Source: Iris pallida (Eukaryota > Streptophyta > Magnoliopsida > Asparagales > Iridaceae). From it: a DNA stretch of 64,000 nucleotides. The DNA is taken from contig JANAVB010016200.1 of NCBI GenBank assembly GCA_029216955.1, forward strand, positions 601,675-665,674. Direction: 5' to 3'. Positions 49,918 to 62,013 of the stretch are shown in pieces. Every line of letters begins with the position of its first letter. The first letter of the stretch is position 1. The notes below the pieces were generated by a model. It saw only the letters and a program-made list of their open reading frames with translations, searched no databases and was not told the DNA's origin. The position numbers were made by a program, and so were the translations under genes.

Positions 49918-52900
49918 CCCGAGTCGTTATCAGTAAGGCTCAATATACTCACTGGTAACGGACTTGTGGGAGTCGATAGAGTATTTTCCTCGTGTCGAAT
50001 CGTAGTTAGCAGTAGAGAGTTTCCCGCTAGATTGATAGAATTCCCGATGGCCGATTATGATGTAGTCTTAGGGATGGATTGGTTGAGGGACCAGTATGCT
50101 AGGATAGACTGCCACATTGGCAGGGTTGTTTTTAGCATTCTAGGAGAGCCGGAGTTTTCTTTCTCTCGAGGCGAGGTTGAGCCTTCTCCTCCAGTATTGC
50201 GGATGGCAGTAGCAGCAGTTCAATTGCCCAGGATAGTGGATGAGTTCCCAGATGTCTTTCCAGAAGAGCTTCCAGGTATGCCGCCAGAGCGGAAGATTGA
50301 GTTCACCATAGACTTGATTCCCGGGATAGCCCCGGTGTCAGAGAGAGTCTACAGGATGGCGCCATCAGAGTTGGAGATCTTGTACAAGATGATTGAAGAG
50401 CTTAGAACCAAGGGATTCATTCGTGCTAGTGGATCGCCTTGGGGAGCCCCGATGCTTCTTGTGAAAAAGAAGGATGATACGTCCAGATTATGTGAAGATT
50501 ATCGTACCTTGAACTCAGTGACAATCAAGAACAGATACCCTCTCCCGAGGATAGATGACTTGTTTGATTAACTTAAAGGGGCAGCTGTATTCTCGAAGAT
50601 TGACTTGCGCTCAGGATATCATCAGATCAGAGTCAGAGAGCAGGACATCCCGAAGACAGCTTTCAGATCGAGATACGGGCATTGAGAGTTCCTTGTTATG
50701 CCATTTGGAGCAACCAATGCACCGGCAGTATTTATGGACCTTATGAATCACATTTTCATGTCTTACTTGGATCAGTTTGTGATCGTATTCCTAGACGACA
50801 TTCTGGTCTACAGCAAGAATGAGGCGGAGCATGTGCAGCATCTCAGGGTTGTTCTTCAGATACTCAGGGAGCACCAGTTATATGCCAAGTTTAGTAAATG
50901 CGAGTTCTGGCTCGATCGCATTTCGTACTTGGGTCATATCATCACCAGAGGAGGAGTAGAAGTAGATCCCCAGAAGATCGTGGCCATTGAGTCATGGCCG
51001 ACGCCCAGCACAGTTGCAGAGGTTCGTAGTTTTCTTGGATTGGCCGGCTACTACCAGCGATTTGTTTCGGACTTCGCTCGGATCTCGGCGCCGCTGACCC
51101 AGTTGACCCGCAAGGATGCACAGTTTGCTTGGACAGCAGAGTGCCAAGAATCTTTTGAGAAGTTGAAGCGAAGCTTAATGACGGCTCCTATTCCCATGCT
51201 TCCTGATGGGACCGGAGGATTTTTGGTATACTGTGACGCTTCAGGCAGAGGTTTAGGATGTGTTCTGATACAGCATGGGAAGGTAATAGCTTATGCATCA
51301 TGACAACTTCGTGATCATGAGAGGAATTACCCAACCCATGACTTGGAGCTGGCAGCAGTGGTGTTTGTACTCAAGTTGTGGAGGCACTATTTGTATGGAG
51401 ATAGGGTGGAGATCTTCACCGACCATAAGAGCCTGAAATATGTTTTCACCCAGAAAGATCTTAACATGCGTCAGAGGAGATGGCTGGAGCTACTTATGGA
51501 TTATGATGTCAGCCTACAGTATCATCCTGGAAAGGCCAATGTTGTTGCGGATGCATTGAGCAGGAGAGCGGAAGCTTATTTTCTAACAGCGCAACCAGAG
51601 CTGTTAGCAGATCTTCAGAAAATGGATATTGAAGTTGTTCTCCCTTCCAGTGTGGCCTTGATGGCCGGTATGCAAGTTCAGTCCACTATAGTCGAGAGGA
51701 TCCGGATGGCGCAGTCGGCAGATTCCAAGCTTCAGCGACTCAGAGCAGAGTGTGAGGCGGGACGAAGACCAGAGTTATGCGTTCATAAGGATGGTACACT
51801 TCGACATGGTAAGCGTCTTTGTGTACCCAGCAGAGATATCCGACAAGAGGTCATGGCAGAAGCTCATAGTTCACAGTATTCCATCCATCCGGGCATTACG
51901 AAGATGTACCGTGATATTCGGCAGCATTTCTGGTGGAATGGCATGAAGCGGGAGATAGCTCGGTTTGTCTCTCGGTGTTTGGTTTGCCAACAAGTTAAAG
52001 CTGAACATCAGAGACCGGCAAGACTGCTTCAGCCCTTGCCAATTCCAGAGTGGAAGTGGGAGCATGTGACCATGGATTTTGTGACTGGATTACCTAGATC
52101 CCCAGCTGGTAGAGATGCTATTTGGGTTATAGTTGACCGGCTCACGAAACTGGCTCACTTTCTTCCATTCAGAGTTGGTCAGTCGACGGCTCAGCTAGCA
52201 GCGATGTATCTTAGATTGTCAGATTGTACGGTGTGCCAGTTAGCATCACCTCGGACCAAGATTCCAGATTTACATCGCACTTTTGGCGTAGCCTACAGGC
52301 GAGTTTAGGGAATCATCTCCAGTTCAGTTCAGCATATCATCCGCAGACAGATGGTCAGTCAGAGCGCACGATCCAGACTCTTGAAGACATATTGCGGTCT
52401 TGCACACTTGACTTCGGTGGTTCATGGGAAGATCACTTGCACCTGGTAGAATTCTTGTACAACAATAGTTTCCAGGCCAGTATCCAGATGGCCCCGTTCG
52501 AGGCGCTGTATGGCAGGAAGTACAGATCCCCGCTATCTTGGGATGATGTTGGAGAAAGACAGATGCTTGGTCCAGAATTGATTGCTCAAGCCATTGAAGT
52601 GGTCAGAAGGGTCAGAGATCATCTTCGAGTTGCCCAAGATCGCCAGCGTCATTGGGCCGATTCTCATCGGCGCCCTCTCGAGTTTTCGGTCGGCGATCAT
52701 GTATTCCTGAGGATTTCGCCCAACCGTATCGTCATTCGTTTCGGCGTACGGGGAAAGCTTAGTCCTAGGTATATAGGGCCGTTCGATATCCTAGAGCGAG
52801 TAGAAGATGTATCCTATCGTCCCGCTCTTTCGCCGTCGCTAAGCGAGGTGCATGACGTGTTCCATGTATCCCAATTACGACGGTATATCCCGGACCCGAG

Positions 52901-53111
52901 CCAAATTCTGGATCATTCGGAATTGGTTGTTGGTACCAACCTTTCGTATGAGGAGAGGCCCGTGTCTATATTGGACCGGAGAGAGAAGATCCTCAAGAAC
53001 AAGACTATCAAGTTAGTCCGAGTTGCTTGGGATCATCACTCTTTGGGGGAGTCAACGTGGGAGCGTGAGGAAGATATCCGATCACGGTATCCCGACTTGT
53101 TTGACTCATGA
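49918..53111 (+). pseudogene. Chromovirus RT-RNase H-integrase-chromodomain (three stops, one frameshift)
   Basis: The same frame as gag continues to 52215. The protease end has [12 protein letters not shown] has [31 protein letters not shown] and catalytic [11 protein letters not shown] tether follows, then RNase H ([14 protein letters not shown]), the H2C2 zinc site and integrase [15 protein letters not shown]. Stops are TAA 50569-50571, TGA 50683-50685 and TGA 51301-51303. At ~52216 four bases appear lost, shifting to the frame that gives [23 protein letters not shown] and the chromodomain-like end, with stop at 53109-53111. All catalytic residues are present. Confidence 0.92.
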
Positions 53112-53251
53112 GGTATAATGTCTTCCTTATGCCTCATGTCTTCGATTCCTTGCTTGAATGAGTGATTGCTTGCCTAGTTATAGTTTGTATGTAATTAGTA
53201 TAGCTTGTTCTAGTCTCTCTAACATCTTAATTAAATTCCGAGGACGGAATT

Positions 53252-53270
53252 CTTTTAAGGTGGGTAGAGT
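53252..53270 (+). promoter_or_regulatory. Polypurine tract of the chromovirus
   Basis: Ttttaaggtgggtagagtt directly precedes the 3' LTR, following the conserved 'ccgaggacggaattc' pol-downstream text. It primes plus-strand synthesis in this class. Confidence 0.8.
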
Positions 53271-56142
53271 TGTAATGCCTGTTGTTCGTATTACGTATTT
53301 AAGAATACGTGTACGTATTTTATCTCGTATTGGCCATGGTTCATCTTGGTTTGGGTTGGCTTGGGTTGGTTCGGCTAGGCTTGATTAGCCTTGGTTCATC
53401 ATGAACCAAGGGTGAACCCCCTACCTACCACAACCAACCCCATTTATTAACCTCTTCCCATTCTCTCTCCTCATTATTTCCTTTCTTCTTCATTACTCTC
53501 CACCACCAACCAAGAAAACCCTAGCCTAGGCAAGTGCAATCTTGCTTCATGAAGAAACCCACCATTTTTATTGTTCTAACCTCTTCTTTGCAACTTTCTA
53601 ATCCACATTAGAACTTGTCATTTTCTATTTTGAAGCTTGGATTTTTGTAGATCTAGAATTTAGTCATTTTCGGATTTTTATGGTTTTGATCTATTAAATT
53701 CCCTTGTTTTCAAGTCTCGGTGGTTCCATGTGGTAGAGAATTTCCTTCTACCAAATTTTGACCTTTGGAAAGTTGGATTTGGACTTGTTTTGACCAAGTT
53801 ATGGACTTTGGAAGCTTAGGGTTCAACCATGGAGTTCCTGCTGTTTGGAGAAGACAGTGAGCAGTGCGCGAGCTTTTTAGCTTGCGTCACTGAGCTATGC
53901 GCGCTCTTTAGCGCAGCACAGTAGACCCCATAGGCTATCTTTTGGAAGCGTATGACTCGCATACGCTCGTTTGCTTGACAAGGAGTCGTATGGAGTCCAT
54001 ACGCTGCCTTTTTGAGCGTATGACTTGCATACGCTCACTTGGATAGCCATGAGTCATATGGTGTCCATACGCTGCCTTTTGGAGACGTATGACTCGCATA
54101 CGCTCGCTTGGGTGACAAGGAGTCGAATGAAGTTCATACGCTGCCTTTTTGGAGCGTATGTCTTGCATACGCTCACTTGTGTGACAAGGGGCCGTATGGA
54201 CCTCATACGCTGCCCTTTATGAGCGTAGGCTTCCCTGAGCGTAGGCTTACCTGAGCGTAGGCTTACCTGAGCGTATGACCTTTGCACTGAGCGTATGGCC
54301 TTGGCTGACTTGGTCTTATGTCAGCATGTCAATTTGGTTTTATTTTCCTTAAGCTTGGCTCTTCTATAGCCCTGTATATTGATATTTTATCAGATATTTT
54401 ACACCCATTTTATATCCTTACGCCTTTTGTCATGAACTTGATAATCATGAATTTATTTAATAGGTTTGTTAATAATAATTGAACACGGTATGGCAGGACA
54501 AGCATACCTGGCATGATTATCTCGAATTGCTATTGCGACGGCTAACGTGACATGACCTGACAAGAATGACTAACTTGGAATCCGTGGATGATTGCGTTTG
54601 CACAATAAACCAGTATTGTCTTGCATCATGTCTAGGATGGAATCCCTGAGTACCACGGTCAGGGATACCTACTGTAATTAACTAAGAGTAATAAACTAGA
54701 ATAATTCAGTAGACATGAAGAGATTCCCAGCTACAGGCAATCCCGTTATCTGGGCACATTAAGTGGACTTGTAGCCTACCGACGAGTAGGGCACACTTCC
54801 AGCACACAGTCATGTGGTGCATCCTTCATAAATGGACATTCGACCTGGATAACTTGGATGGTCTGCAGGGCTTGTGGCTGTTGAAATAATTTTATTGCAT
54901 CTTACTAGTAACTAGGCCTGTGATAACCCTAGCTAGTTAAAGTATCAAGCCGTACTTTTGATTGGCCGTGATTGATTGGATGAAGTTATTCCAGCTTAGT
55001 CTTATCCTGATCCTGTGCAAGATCGTGACAAGACACGATTATTGATGCTTGCCTTAACAATAACGATCAGGGGACCAGTTCTGTTCAGGCGAAGGGTTAC
55101 AACCCACCGGTCCTTGCTTGGTTTAAGGGTTGTAACCTGGCTTCCGGAGCAGTTCTGTGTCTTCCCTTCGGTTATTGTCTTATTTGTACCCCGTGCCATG
55201 CTTGTCATGTTCTATCTTACTTCAGCAACATGATTATCTATAATGGCCTTAACAATAAAGATCAGGAGTCCAGTTCTGTTCAGGCGAAGGGTTACAACCC
55301 CGGTCCTTGTTTGGTTTAAGGGTTGTAACCTGGCTCCCGGAGCAGTTCTGTGTCTTCTCTTCGTTTATTATCTTATTACCTTATCCATAGTATTTGAGAC
55401 GGATTTCCATTCAGGTGAAGGATTGCAACCCCGGTCCTTGTTTGGTTTAAGGGTTGTAGTCTGGCAACTTGAATAGTTTCCTCGTACTCAATTATTGTTG
55501 TTATTTTTGATAATTTAACTTTAATGTTCCTTACTATATACTGGTTTTAGTTTCTAAGTGAAGCCTCCTTTGTGGCACTTGCTCTTTCTGGGGTCTGACC
55601 CAGCTGGTTTTGTGTGGCCAGATATCGGAGCAGCTCCAGAGGATCCACCGATCTTCCAGCCAGATGGTGACCACTAGACGGAACCCTGGCAACGAGTGGG
55701 TTTCTTTTTTTGTCCTCCCACTTATTTGTAAAAATTATTCTTTTGAGGCGTTTAGCCGGCGAGCACGTGTTAGCTCGATTGCATCTTTATTTACTGTCTG
55801 CCTACGGGCTGTAACATGATTGACAGATCCTAGGGTTGATCATGTATGACTGAACTCTTGCTAGTCCTGGCATTTTGTACGACTTGCTTCATGATCATCC
55901 AATATGTAATGTATGGGACGCCTTGCTATTATATATTTGGTGCTCTGACATCTTGTAATTACTATTGCTTGCTTGTGATTGAGACAATAGGCTTGTTCCT
56001 GACCTTAGGAGACTGCTGGCTTGTAGTTAAACCCTCATGTATCTAGACAGCCGTGACCGTATAGTGAGATGGATTCCATTTCATATACGTAGCTGGCTAT
56101 GTCTGCCCCCGCTCTCCAGTATTCTGGTTCTGGGGCGTGACA
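53271..56142 (+). repeat. 3' LTR of the chromovirus
   Basis: It is 2,872 bp, the direct repeat of 45505-48270, preceded by the polypurine tract and followed by the GTTAG duplication. Confidence 0.95.
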
Positions 56143-56357
56143 GTTAGTGTTCGTCTAAACTCGTACGTGCGAACTAGTTATTAGTAATGATAACCAAAAA
56201 TTGAATTTTAAGTTTAAAATCTAGTCGAGCTCGATCCTTCCTCTTTATCCCATCTCCCACACTCTCTTTTTCTCTCTCTCTCTCTCTCTCGGGTTCTCTC
56301 TCACATGTTGTGTTCCTTAACACAACAGATCCCGTAGCATTAAATGCTCTACATGCA

Positions 56358-58182
56358 TTATCCTACACAATTTAACTTTTCTTTGAGTTCTTCATTCTGT
56401 GTAAGAATATCAGAATGATGTCTTCTCAAATCCTCCAGTTCATGCACAGAGCCCTCCATCACAACGTTGACTGCACGTTGTTGCTCTTCTTCTGCCTCGA
56501 GCTCTTTCAGCTTTTCTTTGAGTATGGCGATCTCAAAGTTGGCTGCACGTAACTGTGCTACTTGTGCCTCCATCTCTTCTAACTTTTCTTTGAGTTCTTT
56601 ATTCTGCGCAAGAATATCAGAATGATGTCTTCTCAAATCCTCCAATTCCTTTGCTGAGTCGTCCATCACAGCGCCAATTTCATGATGCTGTGGTATCCGT
56701 TGTTCATCAAAATGATCTCCACCTGCTTCTTGGTGTTCTTCCTTTCCTTCTTTTTCAACTTCTTCTATAGGTGGCTCATCTTCTTTGTGCCCTTCTTCTT
56801 CCCCAACAGGTATAACCAGATCTTCAAATATCATCTTCGATCTCATTTTGTTGTGATATTCGGCCTTGAGGAAGTTTGAGATTTCGTACCCATTCCATGT
56901 GAAAAATCTTGGGTAATCAGGAATTGGGGCGAACTTCCTTTCCACAAATTTACTATATTCTGCAAACCAATAGAGGAAGTATATTGTGCAACCTTCCAAT
57001 TTGTGGAAAGCCATTGAGTAATTCCCCTGTTCAGTTTTGCTTCTACTCCTCTTTATGCTATCCATTACATATGACAGGATTAACTTTGGCCAGCATATAC
57101 TGTTGATGACGTCCACACTGTCTACCAAGGCCAAGAATCTGTATGGCAAATTTGAACCGCCAGACTTTGTGAAGAATACTGTTTGGCACAAGTGGAAGAT
57201 TATTAGCTTGGCCAAATCATCTGGATTAACATCGTTATCTCCGCCACGAAGCCGTCGTAACAATTCAGAGAACTTGTCTCTCACTTCCTTATTTGTGACT
57301 TCTGAGTGTTTGCCCTTGGTATTAGCCAGCAATCTTGTGAAGTGATCTCTACACAGGCTCAATGATGCTGGTCGTGTGGGCTGCTGTTGTTTTTCCTTTA
57401 TCAATCTTCTGTAAGAAACATCATCATCGCTTTCTTCATTCAGCGGTAGACCAAATATGACTGCCATATCCTCGACGCTTGGCGCGATTTTAACAGTGGT
57501 GCTCAATTCAAAGCACCCGACGCCATCTTCTTTTTCTGTGTAACTTGCAATTAAATTCTCAAGCCCTTCGGAGACCTTGGCCACTTCGGAGACGTGGACT
57601 CTGTTTTGGTAGAAAATCTCGACAAAATTCCAAAAACCGATATTCTTCAAGGAACCAATAACTGGCTCAGGTAAACGGCCAACATCTCGATTGACCTCCT
57701 CCATAAGATTTAGCATTGGCTTGAAGGTAGAACAAAAAAGTCTTGAATCCTTGTTCCTGACAGATTTTTTTTATACAAAACAAAAAACAAAAACAAAAAA
57801 TTAGGTCGGAGAATGGCCATTCTTATGGGTTTTAACACTGGGAACCGCATTCTCCGTTTCAAGTTAGACGGAGAATTCCATTCTCCGTTCCAAATTAAAC
57901 GGCGAATAGAATTTAACATTCAAATGCGTTTTATGATGGAGAATGTCATTTTCCTTGTAATATATACAGAATTTGCGAACATAAAATCAAAGTTATACCT
58001 TCTGTTTGCACTTCTTCTTGCACTTCTTTTTGTTTAGCAACTTTTTCCTTTTTCCTTTGTGCAACTTTCTTAGAATAGGGTTTCCGTTGTTCTCCGTCTA
58101 ACGCTTTTGGATTTTCTGTAACTGGTGCATCTTCTCTAATTGGTGATGCTGCCGGTGATGATTCTGCCGCTGATGCCGACAT
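56358..58182 (-). CDS. PMD-like coiled-coil protein of the MULE-like element
   Basis: A first exon (ATG 58182, Ala/Ser/Pro then Lys-rich; ends near 57999 at GTATAA or at 57968 at GTATAT) is followed by a second exon from ~57756 (after tgtcag) to the stop at 56358. Simple joining keeps phase with the 57968 donor but not with the stronger-looking 57999 donor, so the junction is open. The product would be ~530-540 aa. Residues ~85-330 form a domain with KIAPSVEDMAVIFGLPL, as in PMD-like/DUF1985-type proteins linked to Ulp1-bearing transposons. After an acidic linker the C-terminus is a coiled coil in which an ELEDLRRHHSDIL unit is duplicated ~80 residues apart. The frame is intact. The gap between exons holds the GAGAATGG palindrome repeats. 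Role unknown. Confidence 0.7.
57805..57955. repeat. Palindromic GAGAATGG repeats between exons of the PMD-like gene
   Basis: About four degenerate copies of ggagaatggccattct / acggagaat-ccattctccgt match the minisatellite of the two arms. Their presence inside the gene ties it to the same element. Confidence 0.8.
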
Positions 58183-58546
58183 GGTATGAATATTACGAAT
58201 GGGGAAGAAGGTTTGAAGATTTTAGAGGAGAATGACCTAGGTTTGAGTACAGAGTGGATTATGGAAGAAGAGGAAGCTCCGAAACGGTTTTCTTTTTTCT
58301 TTTTTTTTAATAAGAGGGTTCGAGGGTGTTTTGAATTAATTAGAAGGGCAAAAATGTCATTCGATGGAAGGGCAAAAGACTCATTTCTGCTTAATTATAT
58401 TAATTTGAAGGACAGAAATGATTCTGCTTAATCAAAAAGAATTGAAGCCGTTTGGCAAAAATGTCATTACAACTCAACAAAACAAATGAACATAATACAT
58501 TAGGGGTTTCCATACATTAGATATAAAAGAAGAAGAAGAAAAAAAA

Positions 58547-60247
58547 TCATCGTCTTCCATATTCAATCAGATTGGACTTCTTTTTTAGCTCTTCATTGTG
58601 CTCTGAAGTAGTAATCCATTCAGCAGCTTTGCGTCTTTCCTTTCCCGCATTAAACTGCATATAACAAACATAACATCAAAAATATTGCTCTAAAAAGTTG
58701 AAGTTTTTGACGACATATTTTCATACTTACATCGATAGAACGGTAGTCTAGACTACATCGGTCTTTCATGAATGATATTACAAAAATCCCACAATCAACA
58801 TAATTGCCTTGGCGGGAAACATAAGAAGAACGTTTTATTGCAAAAGTAGAAAAGCTGAACCTAGCATCTCTCAGCTTCAAAATCTCTTCTTCGAGAAAGA
58901 TATCCAAATTTGAAAGCTACAATTACCAGAATACAATATGTATTAGTATACCATGTATCTTGTACCCAATTCATAAAAATTGATGAATATGAGCTTACTA
59001 TTTCTTTTATAACTGTTCTGCTTTGAATCGGATCATCTTTAGATGCAAGTGAGTCCCAAATTTCAACAGTCCTTTTTTTAACCAGAACTCTTGCAAGAGT
59101 ATAGTGTTCGTCCAAATGAATGGATATGTATATCTGAATCAGGATAATTAGGTAAAACAAATTAGTAAATTTTCAGAAAATTAGGATTAATAATTAAACA
59201 TAAATACATTAATACCTCTTTACAAGTGCTTAAAGATCCCATGTAATCCTGAAAATATTTAAACTTCTTCCATAATTCATGAGGCTTTTTGACGGATGGA
59301 GGTAACGTGGCTTTCTACATACACATCAATTAATACATTACGAAGGACAAACAAACAAGAAAATTGTTAATGCATATGCATTAAAGAATAAAATGCTCAC
59401 TCACCGACATCCTTATTGGTAAAAACCATACATTAGCTTTATTGGAGGTTCTTTTTCGTTCCTCCGCGGTGAGAAGAGCAGAGACAATACCTACAATCTG
59501 AATAAATCATTAAAAATGTCAGCGATGGAATCGAAGTAAACATAGATGGCATCTAAGAAGAAATATACTATCTATACATACCCTATTGCTAATTTTCGTT
59601 AAAGGAGCTAAGGTCTTCATCTCCCACCGAGACACATAATTTTTGTTGCAAGATGATATTATTTCTCTAAGAAAAGAAACGAATAAATTAGGAGAAAAAA
59701 ACTGTTGGAATTAAATCAAAACTCATATTACTTACTCGTCAGGTCTATCATCTGCAAAAATATAGTCGTAATATCTCGAAGAAACACTAGTACAATTGCT
59801 AGGCTTCGAGGTTGAACCCCTTATTAAATTTTTCAATAGTGTGACCGGATGTAAATTTCTACGCATTCTTTTAGAAGGACTGCTAAAGTCAGTTTCTTCT
59901 ATAGCGTCCAATACGAAAAATTGGTCCAATGCTTTACTACGATACTGTAGCTCCACGTCCTCCTCTTCGGAAGAAGATACAACAGAAACCACCTTCACAT
60001 TATTAAAGGCTCCAGATGAAGATGCCTTCTTCAAAGCTGGAGATTCTTCAAACTTCTCAAAATGCCGAGATAAATTCATTTGTTCAATTTCTAATGAACA
60101 AAGCTTAGAATTGATCTTTGCAACATCAGCTGAAATCTTCGACAGATGTTCTTCAATCTTGCGCAACATACGCGGAATAAAGGTTTCATTTGGAGCTGGC
60201 ATCCAATCTTCTACGTCTTCTACATTTTCCACCACACGAGTAGACAT
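58547..60247 (-). CDS. Ulp1/C48-type cysteine protease, seven exons, intact
   Basis: Exons on the minus strand: 60247-59736, 59666-59582, 59497-59405, 59314-59216, 59133-58999, 58916-58731, 58654-58547. All have GT donors and AG acceptors, and the lengths add to 1,218 bases with no stop, giving ~405 aa. Exon 1 is a charged N-terminal region with a heptad-like part (~30-80) and a Ser/Glu patch. The protease core is in exons 5-6: His in DEHYTLARV, Asp in EIWDSL, and Gln plus Cys in QGNYVDCGIFVISFM. These are the catalytic triad and oxyanion Gln of SUMO-protease-like (Ulp1, C48) enzymes. A TATA-like CTATATATAC lies at 60335-60344. Plant MULEs of Kaonashi type carry such genes. The substrate is unknown; SUMO or another ubiquitin-like protein is inference. 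The clean gene structure contrasts with the decayed retroelements around it. Confidence 0.88.
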
Positions 60248-60334
60248 CTTGAGAACAAGAAAACTATTGTATTTCAGAAAACTATTCTATGTACCTCAGA
60301 ATGAATAATAGTACTATGAAACAAGAAAACTATT

Positions 60335-60344
60335 GTATATATAG
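60335..60344 (-). promoter_or_regulatory. TATA-like element of the Ulp1-like gene
   Basis: CTATATATAC on the minus strand lies ~90 bases before the ATG at 60247. Confidence 0.45.
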
Positions 60345-60359
60345 CAAGAAAGAAGTACA

Positions 60360-60890
60360 AAAAGTGAGGAAGATGGAAAGACAAATAAATTTCGAGACTA
60401 GCAAACAATCTACTAGTTGTTTGATTGAGGAGGGCTCCAGGAAGATTCTACTAGCCGTTTGATTGAGGAGGGCTCGAGGAAGATTCTACTATCCGTTTGA
60501 TAAATACAAAAGGTTATCGTGATCAACTTCAATTAAGGAACTCTATAAGAGGTTTAATTACGCTTGATTGAGGAACTCGATGAAGTCCGCCGCGAACCGG
60601 AACTTCTTCTTCTTTTCTTCTTCATCTCCGTTTCTCCTTCCACCACCACCACCATGCCCTGTAGCTTTATAACAAAAATATTAAATTGTTAGATGAAACA
60701 AAAAAACTAATTACGAAAAGATTACTAAATCAAAATCAAACAGAACACATATTCATAGAAAATATGAGATTAAAGATTAAAGTGTCACAGAAGCAACACC
60801 ACAATTTTACAACAACTAAGCAGACTCTGCTAAGCAATAACTAAAATTAGGGATTGTGTCCTCCTTGGATTTAATTTACACAAAGAAGAG
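60360..60890. other. Upstream region of Ulp1-like gene with third copy of arm ORF text
   Basis: A ~58-base unit with ctact-(a/g)(c/t)cgtttgattgaggagggctc is repeated at 60409-60530. At 60545-60665 a plus-strand frame reads EELDEVRREPE and then Ser/Thr-rich residues, related to the ORF duplicated in the arms. No complete gene is supported. Confidence 0.4.
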
Positions 60891-60899
60891 ATTTGAGAG

Positions 60900-61350
60900 A
60901 ACGTACCATTCTCCGTCCTAAATGTACCATTCTCCGTCCATTCGCCGTATTAAAAGCAAATAGAATGGCCATTCTCCATGTTAAAAGCAAAGAGAATGGC
61001 TATTCGCCGTATTCTCCATCCATTCGCCGTATTCACCGTCCATTCGCCGTATTAAAAGCAAAGAGAATGGCCATTCGCCGTATTCTCCGTCCATTCTCTG
61101 TCCTAAATGTACCATTCTTCGTCCACTCGCCGTATTAAAAGCAAAGAGAATAGCCATTCTCCGTCCATTCGCCATATTAAAAGCAAAGAGAATGGCCATT
61201 CTCCGTCCATTCGCCGTATTTACCGTCCATTCGCCGTATTAAAAGCAAAGAGAATGGCCATTCGCCGTATTCTCCGTCCATTCTCCGTCCTAAATGTACC
61301 ATTCTCCGTCCATTCGCCGTATTGAAAGCAAAGAGAATGGCCATTCTCCC
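60900..61350. repeat. Palindromic minisatellite, right arm
   Basis: This is the inverted counterpart of 40680-41010, with about ten units around agagaatggccattctccgtcc. Higher-order blocks of ~185 bases are duplicated (60925-61110 against 61120-61310). Confidence 0.9.
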
Positions 61351-61499
61351 AAAAAAATATTCTCCTCGAAAATATTATCTTTAGAAAAGTTAAAAAATAA
61401 TCCGCCCGACCTCAGAAGCAGGTTTCCTCAGTTCACCACCACCACCATGACATGTAGCTTTATTAACAAAATATGAAATTATTAAATAAAAAATAAAAT

Positions 61500-61761
61500 T
61501 TAAGACAATGGCATGGGCAGTAAAATTAGAGCGGCGCCGCTGGTACTTCTCCTTGTTCGAGGAGGTCTCGACGACGTCCGACGCGAAGCGGACCGATTCT
61601 TCTCGGCGCAGCTGGTACTCCTTGTTGTTCTAGGAGGGCTCGACGACGTTCGACGCGATCCGAACCGATTCTTATTTCCTTCTTCATCTCCGTTTCTCTT
61701 TCCACCACCACAAGCACCACCACGACTACCATGGCCTGTAACCAATAAAAAAAAATTGTAA
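61500..61761 (-). CDS. R/S-rich small ORF in right arm (strand uncertain)
   Basis: This is the counterpart of the left-arm ORF, 81 codons on the minus strand (61745-61500), differing at several residues but with no stop in either arm. The opposite strand has an ATG-started frame at 61513. No known domain is recognised. Confidence 0.3.
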
Positions 61762-62013
61762 GGTTCAGATTAATTTGGATGGACGAAAGATAGAGTAAAT
61801 ATGAGTTAATTTAGGGTGTTTATTGAAAAAATTAAAGTGAAGAATGACCTGCTAAAGCAAGTTACCAACAGGTCAAAAGTCTAAATCAGCATTAAATGAT
61901 GTCTCCTGTATTATTTTATCTGAATTTAATCTGAACCGTTGGATTAACATCCAACGGTCCATATTTCGGATGTATCGATACATCCATTTCCAGCGAATGT
62001 ATTATAGAATTTT

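Larger units (their letters stand above)
45505..56142 (+). mobile_element. Full-length Del/Tekay-like chromovirus (Ty3/gypsy)
   Basis: LTRs at 45505-48270 and 53271-56142 both start TGTAATGC and end GGCGTGACA. The 5-bp duplication GTTAG sits on both sides (45500-45504 and 56143-56147). The internal region encodes gag, protease, RT, RNase H, integrase and a chromodomain-like C-terminus on the plus strand, and a PPT (ttttaaggtgggtagagt) precedes the 3' LTR. The 2.8-kb LTRs and the C-terminal ILDRREKILKNK...WEREEDIRSRYPDLF-type ending fit the Del/Tekay branch. LTRs are nearly identical apart from one block, so the insertion is recent, yet gag-pol has five in-frame stops and one frameshift. Confidence 0.95.
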
